DNA from: Komagataeibacter sp. FXV3
GTDB lineage: Bacteria; Pseudomonadota; Alphaproteobacteria; Acetobacterales; Acetobacteraceae
DNA length: 33,237 bases
Assembly (NCBI RefSeq): GCF_015155755.1
Contig: NZ_VWPI01000008.1
Span: 1-33,237, forward strand
Reading direction: 5' to 3'
Below, one piece after another: positions 16,316 to 24,355 of this stretch. A model generated the notes under the pieces. The model saw only the letters and a list, made by a program, of their open reading frames with translations. It was not told where the DNA came from and ran no database searches. The translations under genes and the position numbers were made by a program. How positions within the stretch are numbered: the first letter of the stretch is position 1; each line of letters opens with the position of its first letter.

Positions 16316-16344
16316 AAGGTCCGGCAATATGCCGGGCCTTTTTT
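16316..16344 (+). terminator. Rho-independent terminator after the micropeptide
   Basis: Ten-base stem AAGGTCCGGC (16316-16325) with GCCGGGCCTT (16331-16340), one G-T pair, loop AATAT, followed by a T-run to 16344. This is a strong plus-strand terminator 17 bases after the micropeptide stop. Confidence 0.85.
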
Positions 16345-16616
16345 ATTAAGGGCTGTTTTGTTGGCAGCCATTTCATCAGCGACTGCCTGATCAACGCGAT
16401 CTGCACGCATATCTGCAGGTTCCATGCCATGGTGGAAAGCAGGGCAGGGCAACTGTCATGCAGGGTGCTGTAGGTGGTTGCGGTGTCGCCGGTTTTACGC
16501 GGCGGCCTGGATACGTGCCGTTTCAATTCATACGGCAGACCTGCTGGTAGACCAAAAAGTTAATTAAAAATTGTAATTAATGAAATGCACCATTGAGATA
16601 ATGGTGCGTTTTTTTT
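16345..16616 (+). ncRNA. Possible small RNA between two terminators
   Basis: This stretch has no convincing plus-strand frame, yet ends in a perfect terminator at 16587-16616, which needs a transcript. It holds hairpin-forming segments: TGCCGT (16516-16521) with ACGGCA (16532-16537), and TTAATTA (16560-16566) with TAATTAA (16574-16580). A small RNA of 100-250 bases is the simplest reading. Read-through from upstream is the alternative. The minus-strand frame at 16173-16526 covers the first terminator and is not credible. Confidence 0.3.
16587..16616 (+). terminator. Rho-independent terminator upstream of the cyd promoter
   Basis: GCACCATT (16587-16594), loop GAGAT, AATGGTGC (16600-16607), then G and eight T. 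It is a perfect 8-bp stem and insulates the cyd operon from upstream transcription. Confidence 0.85.
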
Positions 16617-16643
16617 GTTTGTATGACAGATATTTTTTCAACA

Positions 16644-16658
16644 AGACCAATATGGTCT
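16644..16658. promoter_or_regulatory. Palindrome upstream of the cyd -35
   Basis: AGACCA-ATA-TGGTCT is a perfect 6+3+6 dyad ending 3 bases before the TTGACA at 16662. Its place just upstream of the -35 fits an activator or repressor site. It does not match the FNR box TTGAT-N4-ATCAA. Confidence 0.45.
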
Positions 16659-16661
16659 CTC

Positions 16662-16690
16662 TTGACATCAGACAGTTACATAATTAACTT
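16662..16690 (+). promoter_or_regulatory. Probable promoter of the cyd operon
   Basis: A perfect -35 TTGACA (16662-16667) is followed after 17 bases by TAACTT (16685-16690) in an AT-rich region. The predicted start would be near 16697, giving a leader of about 70 bases before cydD. Confidence 0.5.
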
Positions 16691-16719
16691 AATCATACAT
16701 ACATAAAGTATGTAACTGT
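16672..16719. promoter_or_regulatory. Large inverted repeat spanning the cyd -10 and start site
   Basis: ACAGTTACATA (16672-16682) and TATGTAACTGT (16709-16719) are exact 11-bp complements separated by 26 bases. One half-site lies in the promoter spacer, the other in the 5' leader. This would suit paired binding of a regulator across the promoter. If transcription began further upstream it would form an RNA stem-loop. Confidence 0.6.
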
Positions 16720-16765
16720 TTATACCCTCCGCTGCGTTCGCTGTCTGTGCGCATGGGGCAATGGT

Positions 16766-18457
16766 GTGAAAGTAGGCATGGAATATTCCAGCGACAGAAG
16801 CCTTGCGGGGCTTACGCGGCGCATGGGCCTGTGGCTTGGTGTGGCCGTGCTGCTTGGCGGGGGTGCCGCGGTGCTGCAGGTGCTGCAACTGGCCATGCTG
16901 GCGCGCATCGTTTCCGACCTTGCTTTCCATGGCCATGCCTTTGGCGATGAATTCCATGCGTTGGGACTGCTGCTTGCATTGCTGGCCGGGCGCGTCCTGC
17001 TGCAATGGGCTGCGGATATGGCGGCGGCGGAGGGCAGCCTGCGGCTGACATCCACCCTGCGCGGTGAGTTGCTGCGGCATCTGTTTAATGTTGGCCCGGT
17101 CGGCATTGCCGGGCAGGCAGCCGGACAGATGGTCACGGCATTGGGGGATGGTATCGCAGCACTGGAACCCTATTTCGCACAATATGTGCCACGTGCCGCC
17201 ATGATGGTGGTAGTGCCGCTGCTGGTGCTGGCCATGGTGCTGCATCTGGATGGCTGGAGCTTTCTCATACTGGCCTGCACCGGGCCGCTCATTCCCGTTT
17301 TCATGGCGCTGGTGGGCTATCGTGCGCAGGCGATCATGGATCGGCAGTGGACACAGCTTCTGCTGCTGGGATCAGCGTTTCTGGATATATTGCAGGGCAT
17401 GACCACATTGCGGCTGTTTGGCCGCGCGCGGGACAGTGTGGCTGCCATGGCCGGAATGGCGGATGAATACCGCCAGACCACCATGTCTGTCATGAAGGTG
17501 GCGTTCCTGACCTCCGCCGTGCTGGAATTCTTCGCCAGCCTGTCCATCGCCCTTGTGGCGGTCGTGTTCGGTTCCCGCCTGCTGGAAGGGAAGGCGGATT
17601 TTCAGTCGGCCTTTCTGGTCCTTTTGCTGGCGCCGGAATATTTCATGCCGCTGCGTGCGTTTTCCGCCAGTTATCATGCCCGGCAGAATGCAACCGCAGC
17701 CATGACGGGTATCAGCAGGCTGTTTGCCCTGCCGATCACGTCCATGCAACCTGACGCGCATGAAGCCAGCACTGCGCCGCTGGTATCCGTAGCGTGTGAA
17801 AACGTAACGGCCGGATACGAAAACGGCGTCCCGGTTCTGTCTGATGTAAACTGCACGTTCACGCGCGGCACCCTGACAGTCGTAACAGGTGAAAGCGGGG
17901 CCGGGAAAACCACGTTGACCCGTCTGCTGCTCGGACTGCTGCCGCCGGTGCAGGGGCGTATGACCGCCACGGATGAACACGGCATGACGCCTGCGCACTG
18001 GCACGACAGGATTGGCTGGCTGCCACAGCAGCCGCGCCTGATCCATGGCACGGTGGCTGAAAACCTGCGTCTGGCCATGCCTGCTGCCGATATGGATACC
18101 CTGAGGCGTGTCGCGGCACAGGCGGATGCCCTGTCCTTTATCGAGGCCCTGCCACAGGGGTTCGATACGCCGATTGGTGAGCGTGGTGCGCGTCTGTCCG
18201 GCGGTCAGGTGCAGCGTCTGGCGCTGGCCCGCGTGCTGTTGCGCAACCCGCAAATCCTGATCCTTGATGAACCGACAGCCAATCTTGACCCGCAGGGCGC
18301 ACAGCGCGTGGCGGCGGCCATTGCGCGTGCGGCCGCAGGCCGGATCGCCATCGTGATCGCCCATCGTCCCGCCATGATCGCGCAGGCCGGGCAGATACTG
18401 CGCATACGCGACGGGCGGGTGTGTGCCGTCCCGTACAGGCTGGAGCATGCGGCATGA
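16766..18457 (+). CDS. cydD: CydD, thiol exporter ABC subunit for cytochrome bd assembly
   Basis: 563 residues, a half-transporter with an N-terminal six-helix membrane domain (~20-310) and a C-terminal ATPase. Walker A GESGAGKT at 375-382, signature LSGGQ at 477-481, Walker B ILILDEP at 497-503. LFGRARDS after TM4 (~217-224) is typical of CydD. With CydC it forms an inner-membrane ABC exporter that moves glutathione/cysteine to the periplasm, which is needed for heme loading of cytochrome bd. The start is GTG 16766 after GGGGCAATG; ATG 16778 is the alternative. It is the first gene of the operon, about 70 bases behind the promoter, and its stop overlaps the cydC start. Confidence 0.93.
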   Translation: MKVGMEYSSDRSLAGLTRRMGLWLGVAVLLGGGAAVLQVLQLAMLARIVSDLAFHGHAFGDEFHALGLLLALLAGRVLLQWAADMAAAEGSLRLTSTLRGELLRHLFNVGPVGIAGQAAGQMVTALGDGIAALEPYFAQYVPRAAMMVVVPLLVLAMVLHLDGWSFLILACTGPLIPVFMALVGYRAQAIMDRQWTQLLLLGSAFLDILQGMTTLRLFGRARDSVAAMAGMADEYRQTTMSVMKVAFLTSAVLEFFASLSIALVAVVFGSRLLEGKADFQSAFLVLLLAPEYFMPLRAFSASYHARQNATAAMTGISRLFALPITSMQPDAHEASTAPLVSVACENVTAGYENGVPVLSDVNCTFTRGTLTVVTGESGAGKTTLTRLLLGLLPPVQGRMTATDEHGMTPAHWHDRIGWLPQQPRLIHGTVAENLRLAMPAADMDTLRRVAAQADALSFIEALPQGFDTPIGERGARLSGGQVQRLALARVLLRNPQILILDEPTANLDPQGAQRVAAAIARAAAGRIAIVIAHRPAMIAQAGQILRIRDGRVCAVPYRLEHAA

Positions 18458-20145
18458 ACACGTTTCATCGCATCATTGTCCTCATGCGGCCCATGCGGCG
18501 GGAAATGGCGCTGGGGCTTGTACTGTCCGTTATGGCGTCGCTGGCCAGTTTCGGCCTGCTGTTCCTGTCGGGCTGGTTGCTGGCCGCGGCTGCCGCGGCG
18601 GGATTGGGGGGTATTGCCGCGCGTAATGCATTCAACCTGTTCCTGCCAGCCGTCGGGGTGCGGTTTTTTGCTACCGTGCGTATTCTGGCCCGTTATCTGG
18701 AACGCCTGGTTACCCATGACGCGACCCTGCGCCTGATCGGGCGCATGCGGACATGGAGCGTCAGTCGCCTTGCCCCGCAGGCCCCCGCCGTGCTGGCGCG
18801 GCATCGTAGTGGGGACATGCTGTTCCGCTTTGTGGCCGATACGGATCGGTTGGGGCAGTTCTATCTGGAGGGGCTGCTTCCCTTTGCCAGTGCCACCATC
18901 TGCTGCGTGGTGTTCGTGGCGGTGACGGGAATGTTTTCCCTGGCCGCCGCCATGGTGCTGGCAGTGGGGCTGGTGGTATGTGGAGGCATGCTGCCGATAG
19001 TGGCGGGTGCTGTATCCCGTCGTGCCACGCGCCGGATCAGCCACCAGCAGGACGCCATGCATGCGGACCTGACCGAAGTGCTGCAGGGCATGGGGGAGTT
19101 CATGTTCCTCGGCGCTGCGGAAAGCGTGCAGGGGCGCATTGCCGACCGGCAGGCTGATATCCGTCATGCACGCAGGCATGTGGCCCTGATTGAAGGGGGC
19201 GCGCGCTGCGCCACGACAATCATCGCCATGCTGGGCGCTGTGGGTATCCTGGCGGTGGCGAGCGGGGCCTGCCGTAATGGTTCGCTGTCAGATGCCTGCC
19301 TGCCCATGCTGGCGTTAGGTGGTCTGGCCGCATTTGATGTGGTCAGTCCGCTGCCTGCCGCACGGCAGTTGCTGGGACAGGTGTGGCATGCGGCGACCCG
19401 GGTATTCGCCATGTGCGATGCCCCGCCATGTGTAGCCACGCCAGCAGCCCCCCGGTGCCCCGATGATCCGTCCGGCCTGTCGCTGTCAGGTATCGGGCTG
19501 CGTTATCCGGGGGCGGAACGCTGGGTCCTGCGCCATGCGGACCTGTCGGTAGGACAGGGGGAACGCGTGACCCTGGTCGGGCCGTCCGGCGCGGGCAAAA
19601 GCACGCTGGTGAACCTGCTGTTCCGTTTTTACGACTATCAGGAAGGTACGGCCCGTTTTGGCGGCGTGGACCTGAAGGATGTCGATGCGGACATCATGGC
19701 GCGACATGTCGGCGTGGTAGCGCAGGACTTTCACCTGTTTCAGGGCAGTATCCGTCGCAACCTGACCATTGCCTGCCCCAGCGCCACGGAGGCGACGATG
19801 TGGCAGGCGTTGCGGGTCGCCCGGCTTGATGCCTTCGTGCAGGCGGAGCCCGCCGGTCTGGATACCCTGATCGGGGAAGGGGGTGTGCGCCTGTCCGGCG
19901 GGCAGGCGCGACGGCTGGCCGTGGCCCAGGCCGTCCTGCGCACGCCGTCATGGATCATCCTTGATGAGCCGACCGAAGGGCTGGATGCCGATACCGAGCA
20001 CGACCTGATGACCGCACTGCTGTCGGCCCTGCCGCCACGGACAACCATCATCTGCATTACCCATAACCCTGCGGTGGCAGCATGGATGGACCGGGTGGTG
20101 CGTGTCGAAGGGGGCCGGTTTCATGAGGCCGGGAGGGCGCCATGA
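18454..20145 (+). CDS. cydC: CydC, partner ABC subunit of CydD
   Basis: 563 residues from ATG 18454, which overlaps the cydD stop in ATGA; the open frame back to 18421 lies inside cydD and is not used. Membrane domain ~15-310, then the ATPase: GPSGAGKS at 376-383, LSGGQ at 480-484, IILDEP at 501-506. FLSGWLLAAAAAAGLGG at ~37-53 is characteristic of CydC. Together with CydD it exports reductant needed for cytochrome bd maturation. The gap to cydA is 64 bases with no terminator, so the operon continues. Confidence 0.93.
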   Translation: MNTFHRIIVLMRPMRREMALGLVLSVMASLASFGLLFLSGWLLAAAAAAGLGGIAARNAFNLFLPAVGVRFFATVRILARYLERLVTHDATLRLIGRMRTWSVSRLAPQAPAVLARHRSGDMLFRFVADTDRLGQFYLEGLLPFASATICCVVFVAVTGMFSLAAAMVLAVGLVVCGGMLPIVAGAVSRRATRRISHQQDAMHADLTEVLQGMGEFMFLGAAESVQGRIADRQADIRHARRHVALIEGGARCATTIIAMLGAVGILAVASGACRNGSLSDACLPMLALGGLAAFDVVSPLPAARQLLGQVWHAATRVFAMCDAPPCVATPAAPRCPDDPSGLSLSGIGLRYPGAERWVLRHADLSVGQGERVTLVGPSGAGKSTLVNLLFRFYDYQEGTARFGGVDLKDVDADIMARHVGVVAQDFHLFQGSIRRNLTIACPSATEATMWQALRVARLDAFVQAEPAGLDTLIGEGGVRLSGGQARRLAVAQAVLRTPSWIILDEPTEGLDADTEHDLMTALLSALPPRTTIICITHNPAVAAWMDRVVRVEGGRFHEAGRAP

Positions 20146-20209
20146 CCCGACGATGACCTGAAACCCGGAAAATCCCCTCACGCCCATACCGAAATCAGGA
20201 GACCTGACG

Positions 20210-21820
20210 GTGGAATTCATTAACCCCGATGTCGTCGATCTGTCGCGCTTCCAGTTCGCGCTGACGGCATTGTACCATTTCATGTTCGTGCCACTTACGC
20301 TGGGCCTGACATTCATGCTGGCGGCCATGGAGACGGTGTACGTCGTCACCGGCCGACAGATATACAAGGACATGGCCCAGTTCTGGGGCAAGCTGTTCGG
20401 CATCAACTTCGCCATTGGTGTTGCCACCGGCATCACCATGGAGTTCGAGTTCGGCACCAACTGGTCCATGTATTCCCACTTCTTTGGGGATATGTTCGGC
20501 ACGCCGCTGGCTATTGAAGGACTGATGGCCTTCTTCATGGAGTCCACATTTGTCGGTCTCATGTTCTTTGGCTGGGACCGGCTGAGCAGGCAGGCGCATC
20601 TGGCGGTAACCTATCTTGTGGCACTTGGTTCCAACCTGTCGGCGTTGTGGATCCTGATCGCCAATGCCGGGATGAACATGCCCGAAGGCGCGCATTTTGA
20701 TCCCGAGACCATGCGCATGCAGTTCGAAAGCTTTGTCGACCTGGTCTTCAACCCCGATGCGCAGGCCAAGTTCGTGCATACCTCGGTAGCGGGTTATGTG
20801 TCGGCGGCCATGTTTGTCATGGGTATCAGCGCCTTTTACCTGCTGCGTGGCCAGCACCGGCAGTTTGCCGCACGGTCGTTCCGCATGGCCGCCCTGTTCG
20901 GTATCATTTCCACCGTGGCCGTCATCACGCTGGGGGATGTGCTGGGGCGGCTGGATTATGAAAAGCAGCCGACCAAGATCGCCGCGATCGAAGGGTTGTG
21001 GCACACCAGCAACCCGCCGTTCGAACCGTGGATTGTCGCTGCCCTGCCCGATGACGCAAAGCAGGAAAATCACTACGAAATTGGTGTGCCGCTGGTCCTG
21101 ACCCCGCTGATCACCCACACGTTTGACCAGCCCATTACCGGCATGCACGAACTGGAAGATCAGGCAGGCCCCCGCATACGTTCAGGGATCGACGCGGTTG
21201 CCGCACTTCGCCGGTATGGCGTCACCCATAGCGGTACGGACCTTGCGCAGTTTAGCGCGCATGAACAGGACATGGGTTATGGCCTGCTGGCGACCCGGCA
21301 TGCACCCGGTCAGGATGTCACGGCCATTCCTGCGGATCAGGTTGATGATGTGGTCAGGGCGACGCAGCCCGATATCCTGCCCAATGTGTTCGTCACGTTC
21401 TGGTCGTTCCGGCTTATGGTGTTCCTGTCGCTGTGGTTCTTCGCGCTGTTCGCCATTTCGGCCTATCTCAGCCTGAAGCGCAGGCTTGAGCGTAGCCGCC
21501 TGCTGCTGAAACTGTGCATGTGGTCGATCCCGCTGCCGATCCTGGCGACCGAGTTCGGCTGGATCACGGCGGAAGCGGGCCGCCAGCCCTGGACCGTGTT
21601 CGGCTGGCTGCCGACCTTCCTTTCGGCCTCCAGCCATGGGATGTCGTACATGGTGTTCTCGCTGATCGGGTTCGTGCTGCTTTACAGCGTGTTCATCGCG
21701 GCTGAACTCTACCTCATGTTCAAGTTCGCCCGCCTTGGCCCCGATCATGACAGCATGGAACCGCACGCGCCTGCTGCGCCCATGGTATCTGCCTTTGACA
21801 TGCGTCCCATGGCGTCCTGA
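20210..21820 (+). CDS. cydA: Cytochrome bd ubiquinol oxidase subunit I
   Basis: 536 residues from GTG 20210, supported by AGGAGA 7 bases upstream. Heme ligands are in place: His23 (LYHFMF) for b595, His190 (KFVHTS) and Met403 (SFRLMVF) for b558. GTNWSMYSHFFG and GRQPW are typical. The quinol site shows QPTKIAAIE with Lys256 and Glu261, matching Lys252 and Glu257 of E. coli. The Q-loop is of the long E. coli type (RIRSGIDAV...DMGYGLL), so this is CydA rather than the cyanide-insensitive CioA form. It oxidises quinol in the inner membrane and reduces O2 with high affinity. Confidence 0.97.
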   Translation: MEFINPDVVDLSRFQFALTALYHFMFVPLTLGLTFMLAAMETVYVVTGRQIYKDMAQFWGKLFGINFAIGVATGITMEFEFGTNWSMYSHFFGDMFGTPLAIEGLMAFFMESTFVGLMFFGWDRLSRQAHLAVTYLVALGSNLSALWILIANAGMNMPEGAHFDPETMRMQFESFVDLVFNPDAQAKFVHTSVAGYVSAAMFVMGISAFYLLRGQHRQFAARSFRMAALFGIISTVAVITLGDVLGRLDYEKQPTKIAAIEGLWHTSNPPFEPWIVAALPDDAKQENHYEIGVPLVLTPLITHTFDQPITGMHELEDQAGPRIRSGIDAVAALRRYGVTHSGTDLAQFSAHEQDMGYGLLATRHAPGQDVTAIPADQVDDVVRATQPDILPNVFVTFWSFRLMVFLSLWFFALFAISAYLSLKRRLERSRLLLKLCMWSIPLPILATEFGWITAEAGRQPWTVFGWLPTFLSASSHGMSYMVFSLIGFVLLYSVFIAAELYLMFKFARLGPDHDSMEPHAPAAPMVSAFDMRPMAS

Positions 21821-21834
21821 CAGGAAACGGTGAA

Positions 21835-22974
21835 ATGGAACTTTACGCGATACTGAAAATAGTCTGGGCCGCAGTACTGGGTGTACTGTTCATTGGCCTG
21901 GGCACCATGGTCGGCATGGATATGGGGGTGGGCACGCTGCTGCGCTTTGTCGGGCGCAATGATGGGGAACGGCGTACCGCGCTGAACATCATCGGGCCCC
22001 ACTGGGATGGCAACCAGGTCTGGTTCATCCTTGGGGGCGGGGCGATTTTCGCGGCTTTTCCCACGCTGTACGGTACGTCTTTCTCGACCTTTTACGTGGT
22101 CATGATTACGCTATTGTTCAGCATGATCCTGCGACCCGTGGCGTTTGAATATCGCTCCAAGGCGGACAGCAGGGTGTGGCGGGCAAGCTGGGACTGGGTG
22201 TTTCTGGTGTCCGGCTTCGTGCCGATGTTCATTTACGGGGCCGCATTCGGCAACGTGCTGGAAGGGGTGGGATACCACTTCGGATGGACTGGGCAGTACT
22301 ATCAGGATCAATCCTTCCTGTCCTATCTGCTCAATCCATTTGCCATCCTGTGTGGCCTTATGTCTGTCGGGTTGAGTGTCTATCAGGGTGGAGCGATGCT
22401 CATGCTGAGGGCGGATGACCCGATCTGGTCTCGCGCCCGGCGCTATGCCATTGGCGGCGGTCTGGTTGCGGCCGCCCTGTTCGTAATCGGCGGTATATGG
22501 GTGCAGTTCCTGCCCGGTTTTGTCATGACAGCACCAGTCAACCCCGCCATGCCTGCCAACCCGCTGCATGGGCAGTCGGTTGCGATGGTTGCCGGGGGCT
22601 GGATGTACAATTTCCATGCCCATCCCGCCCTGTGGCTGCTGCCGCTTGTGGGGCTGGGCTGCATGCTTGCAGGCGTTGCCATGCTGGCGGCTGGTCGCAG
22701 CGTTGCGGGCTGGTGGCTGGGACTGGGCGCATGGGCTGGCACCATCACCACGGTTGGCTGCGCCATGTTTCCGTTCCTGATGCCGTCTTCTACCGCGCCG
22801 GACCAGAGCCTGACGGTATGGAACAGCACCGCCAGTGAATATGGCCTTGGCTGCATGCTGGTGGTGGCGGGGATCTTCGTGCCGATCATCCTGTCCTATA
22901 CGTCGTGGTGTTATTATGTCATGCGCGGCAAGGTCCATACCGCCGATGTCGTGAACGACACCCATAGTTACTGA
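21835..22974 (+). CDS. cydB: Cytochrome bd ubiquinol oxidase subunit II
   Basis: 379 residues, the usual CydB length, with about 8-9 membrane helices. The N-terminal signature GMDMGVGTLL and the block NIIGPHWDGNQVWFILGGGA match subunit II, as does WNSTASEYGL near the C-terminus. It pairs with CydA to form the oxidase core. ATG 21835 is only 14 bases after the cydA stop, preceded by AGGAAACGGTG. It is followed by two very small membrane protein genes. Confidence 0.97.
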   Translation: MELYAILKIVWAAVLGVLFIGLGTMVGMDMGVGTLLRFVGRNDGERRTALNIIGPHWDGNQVWFILGGGAIFAAFPTLYGTSFSTFYVVMITLLFSMILRPVAFEYRSKADSRVWRASWDWVFLVSGFVPMFIYGAAFGNVLEGVGYHFGWTGQYYQDQSFLSYLLNPFAILCGLMSVGLSVYQGGAMLMLRADDPIWSRARRYAIGGGLVAAALFVIGGIWVQFLPGFVMTAPVNPAMPANPLHGQSVAMVAGGWMYNFHAHPALWLLPLVGLGCMLAGVAMLAAGRSVAGWWLGLGAWAGTITTVGCAMFPFLMPSSTAPDQSLTVWNSTASEYGLGCMLVVAGIFVPIILSYTSWCYYVMRGKVHTADVVNDTHSY

Positions 22975-22987
22975 TTGCGAGGTCGTG

Positions 22988-23182
22988 ATGACAAAGCTTC
23001 TGCGCCTGGCCGGTCTGGCCGTTGTTCTGGTCGTTTCCCTGCTGTTTGCCGTGTTCGTGGGGGATCAGGGACCATGGTATTTCGCATGGGTGATCGGCAC
23101 GGTCATGATCATCCTTATTTCCGGGGCGGGTGCGATCATGCTTGATGCCCAGTCCAGTCTTTCACCCGATGGAGAGATCTGA
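22988..23182 (+). CDS. cydX: CydX-like small subunit with an extra N-terminal helix
   Basis: 64 residues from ATG 22988 (GAGG 5 bases upstream). The C-terminal half, GPWYFAWVIGTVMIILISGA (~27-46), matches the single-helix CydX/YbgT peptide, whose start is MWYFAWILGT in E. coli. CydX binds CydA and stabilises the oxidase. Here the WYFAW motif is not at the start: it is preceded by a second hydrophobic helix (LLRLAGLAVVLVVSLLFAVF, ~4-23). Normal CydX has 30-50 residues and one helix. Position directly after cydB (14 bases) supports the call. The gene symbol is by similarity of the motif and place. Confidence 0.75.
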   Translation: MTKLLRLAGLAVVLVVSLLFAVFVGDQGPWYFAWVIGTVMIILISGAGAIMLDAQSSLSPDGEI

Positions 23183-23184
23183 TC

Positions 23185-23283
23185 ATGATGGGCGATCTTG
23201 AACGGATCATCTTCTTCATCCCGATGATTTACATGGGGCTCTACCTGATTGCCTACCGCTGCGGGCGGCGCTGGTTCCCATGA
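23185..23283 (+). CDS. 32-aa one-helix membrane protein at the end of the cyd operon
   Basis: ATG 23185 lies 2 bases after the preceding stop and has GGAGAG 8 bases upstream. The peptide has 32 residues: MMGDLER, a helix IIFFIPMIYMGLYLIAY (8-24) and a basic tail RCGRRWFP. The short N-terminus with acidic residues and the positive C-tail suggest N-out/C-in insertion... or, by the positive-inside rule, the C-terminus in the cytoplasm. Tight spacing and a strong ribosome site argue that it is real. It is probably another small subunit or assembly factor of the bd oxidase; it does not carry the WYFAW motif of CydX. Confidence 0.65.
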   Translation: MMGDLERIIFFIPMIYMGLYLIAYRCGRRWFP

Positions 23284-23358
23284 CATGAATGGCGGCGGGT
23301 CTTTCTTCATCTCACGCCCGTCGCCGTATCGCGGCATCACCCTGTCGATGATACGCAG

Positions 23359-23397
23359 CACGCCACCCGGGCATCCACGGGTGGCGTGTTCTGTTTT
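23359..23397 (+). terminator. Rho-independent terminator of the cyd operon
   Basis: CACGCCACCCG (23359-23369) pairs perfectly with CGGGTGGCGTG (23378-23388), followed by TTCTGTTTTT. It lies 76 bases after the last small gene. Confidence 0.88.
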
Positions 23398-23564
23398 TCA
23401 CACGATTGTTCCGGCCATATGGACCGGTCGGCAGTGTAGCCTTGAACCGGATCAAAAAAACGGGTTGTGTCTGTTGACCGTGACATATGCCATGCCGGAC
23501 CGTCCGCGTTGAATGACCCGGTCCCGCTGTGTATGCGCAGCATCACATGTGCAAGGAGCCAGTC

Positions 23565-24260
23565 GTGCATAATCTCGATTTCAGTTCATGGCACAGCCTT
23601 CTGGCGACCGCGATAGGGCTGTCCCTGATTACGCTGATTGGTGTGGGTATCCGGCTGCTTGTCATGGTTGTGGTCCAGCAGCGGCGTGAACGGATGAACC
23701 GACAGATCAACGAGCGCCTGCGCACCCTGATCGCCGCCTATCGTACGCTGGGTGGGTCCTTTACCGGTGATCTGGCCGTGGACCCGCGGCACCGGCGGGA
23801 ATTACGTGTTATGGAAAATGGCGATACGCAGGCATCCGTCCGTCCGGATGAGGGAACGGATACGGCAGGATCCGACCGTGCCCGGCGTATTCGTGACGCC
23901 GTGGAGGCGGCTTTGTCGGATATCATCCTGCTGGGAACAGAGGAACACGTCCGGTTGGCCAACCATGCCGCTCGGGAACTGGTGACCGGGCAGCGCGTGC
24001 ATACGCATGATCTGGTTGTCTCCCTACGGGATTTTATCCGTAAGGCGCTTGATCTTGAACCCATTCCGTCCGACCTTGCCCTCCCGATGCAGGGACCGTC
24101 CCGCGCGCAGGGATCAGGGAACCGGGGGAAGGAAGAAGGAAAGAAGGAAGGGGCAGGGGGTAACGCTGGCGGAGGGGGCGGCGGTATGCAGGCAGGTGGC
24201 GATATGGCCGTAATGGGTGAAAACCATATGGATGGTCATGGCAACATCTCACAGCATTGA
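23565..24260 (+). CDS. Membrane-anchored protein of unknown function
   Basis: 231 residues from GTG 23565, which has AAGGAG 6 bases upstream; the frame reaches 23529 but only this start has a ribosome site. One N-terminal membrane helix (LLATAIGLSLITLIGVGIRL, ~12-31, extended by LVMVVVQQ) is followed by a basic QQRRERMNRQINERLR segment and a cytoplasmic domain of about 140 residues rich in helix (RIRDAVEAALSDIILLGTEE; LVVSLRDFIRKAL). The tail from ~180 is low-complexity Gly/Lys/Glu with a His-rich end. I do not recognise the family. It stands alone behind the cyd terminator and converges on nhaA. Confidence 0.7.
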   Translation: MHNLDFSSWHSLLATAIGLSLITLIGVGIRLLVMVVVQQRRERMNRQINERLRTLIAAYRTLGGSFTGDLAVDPRHRRELRVMENGDTQASVRPDEGTDTAGSDRARRIRDAVEAALSDIILLGTEEHVRLANHAARELVTGQRVHTHDLVVSLRDFIRKALDLEPIPSDLALPMQGPSRAQGSGNRGKEEGKKEGAGGNAGGGGGGMQAGGDMAVMGENHMDGHGNISQH

Positions 24261-24355
24261 TGGCATGACCTGATTTATGGAAAAGAACATTGCATGGCGC
24301 GTGTGTGATAATGTGATGTTCTGCTTGGAAAATGCAGGGTCGGGGTGTCAATCAT

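Noticed and set aside
16173-16526. Minus-strand open frame of 117 codons
   Set aside because: It spans the strong terminator at 16316 and the AT dyads, has no ribosome site and no recognisable domain.
16558-16580. ArcA-box-like GTTAATTAAAA upstream of cydD
   Set aside because: ArcA is not expected in acetic acid bacteria and the segment forms a hairpin just before a terminator, upstream of it and not in the promoter.
20195-21148. Antisense open frame of 317 codons over cydA
   Set aside because: Shadow of cydA; the sense strand has all heme ligands and family motifs.
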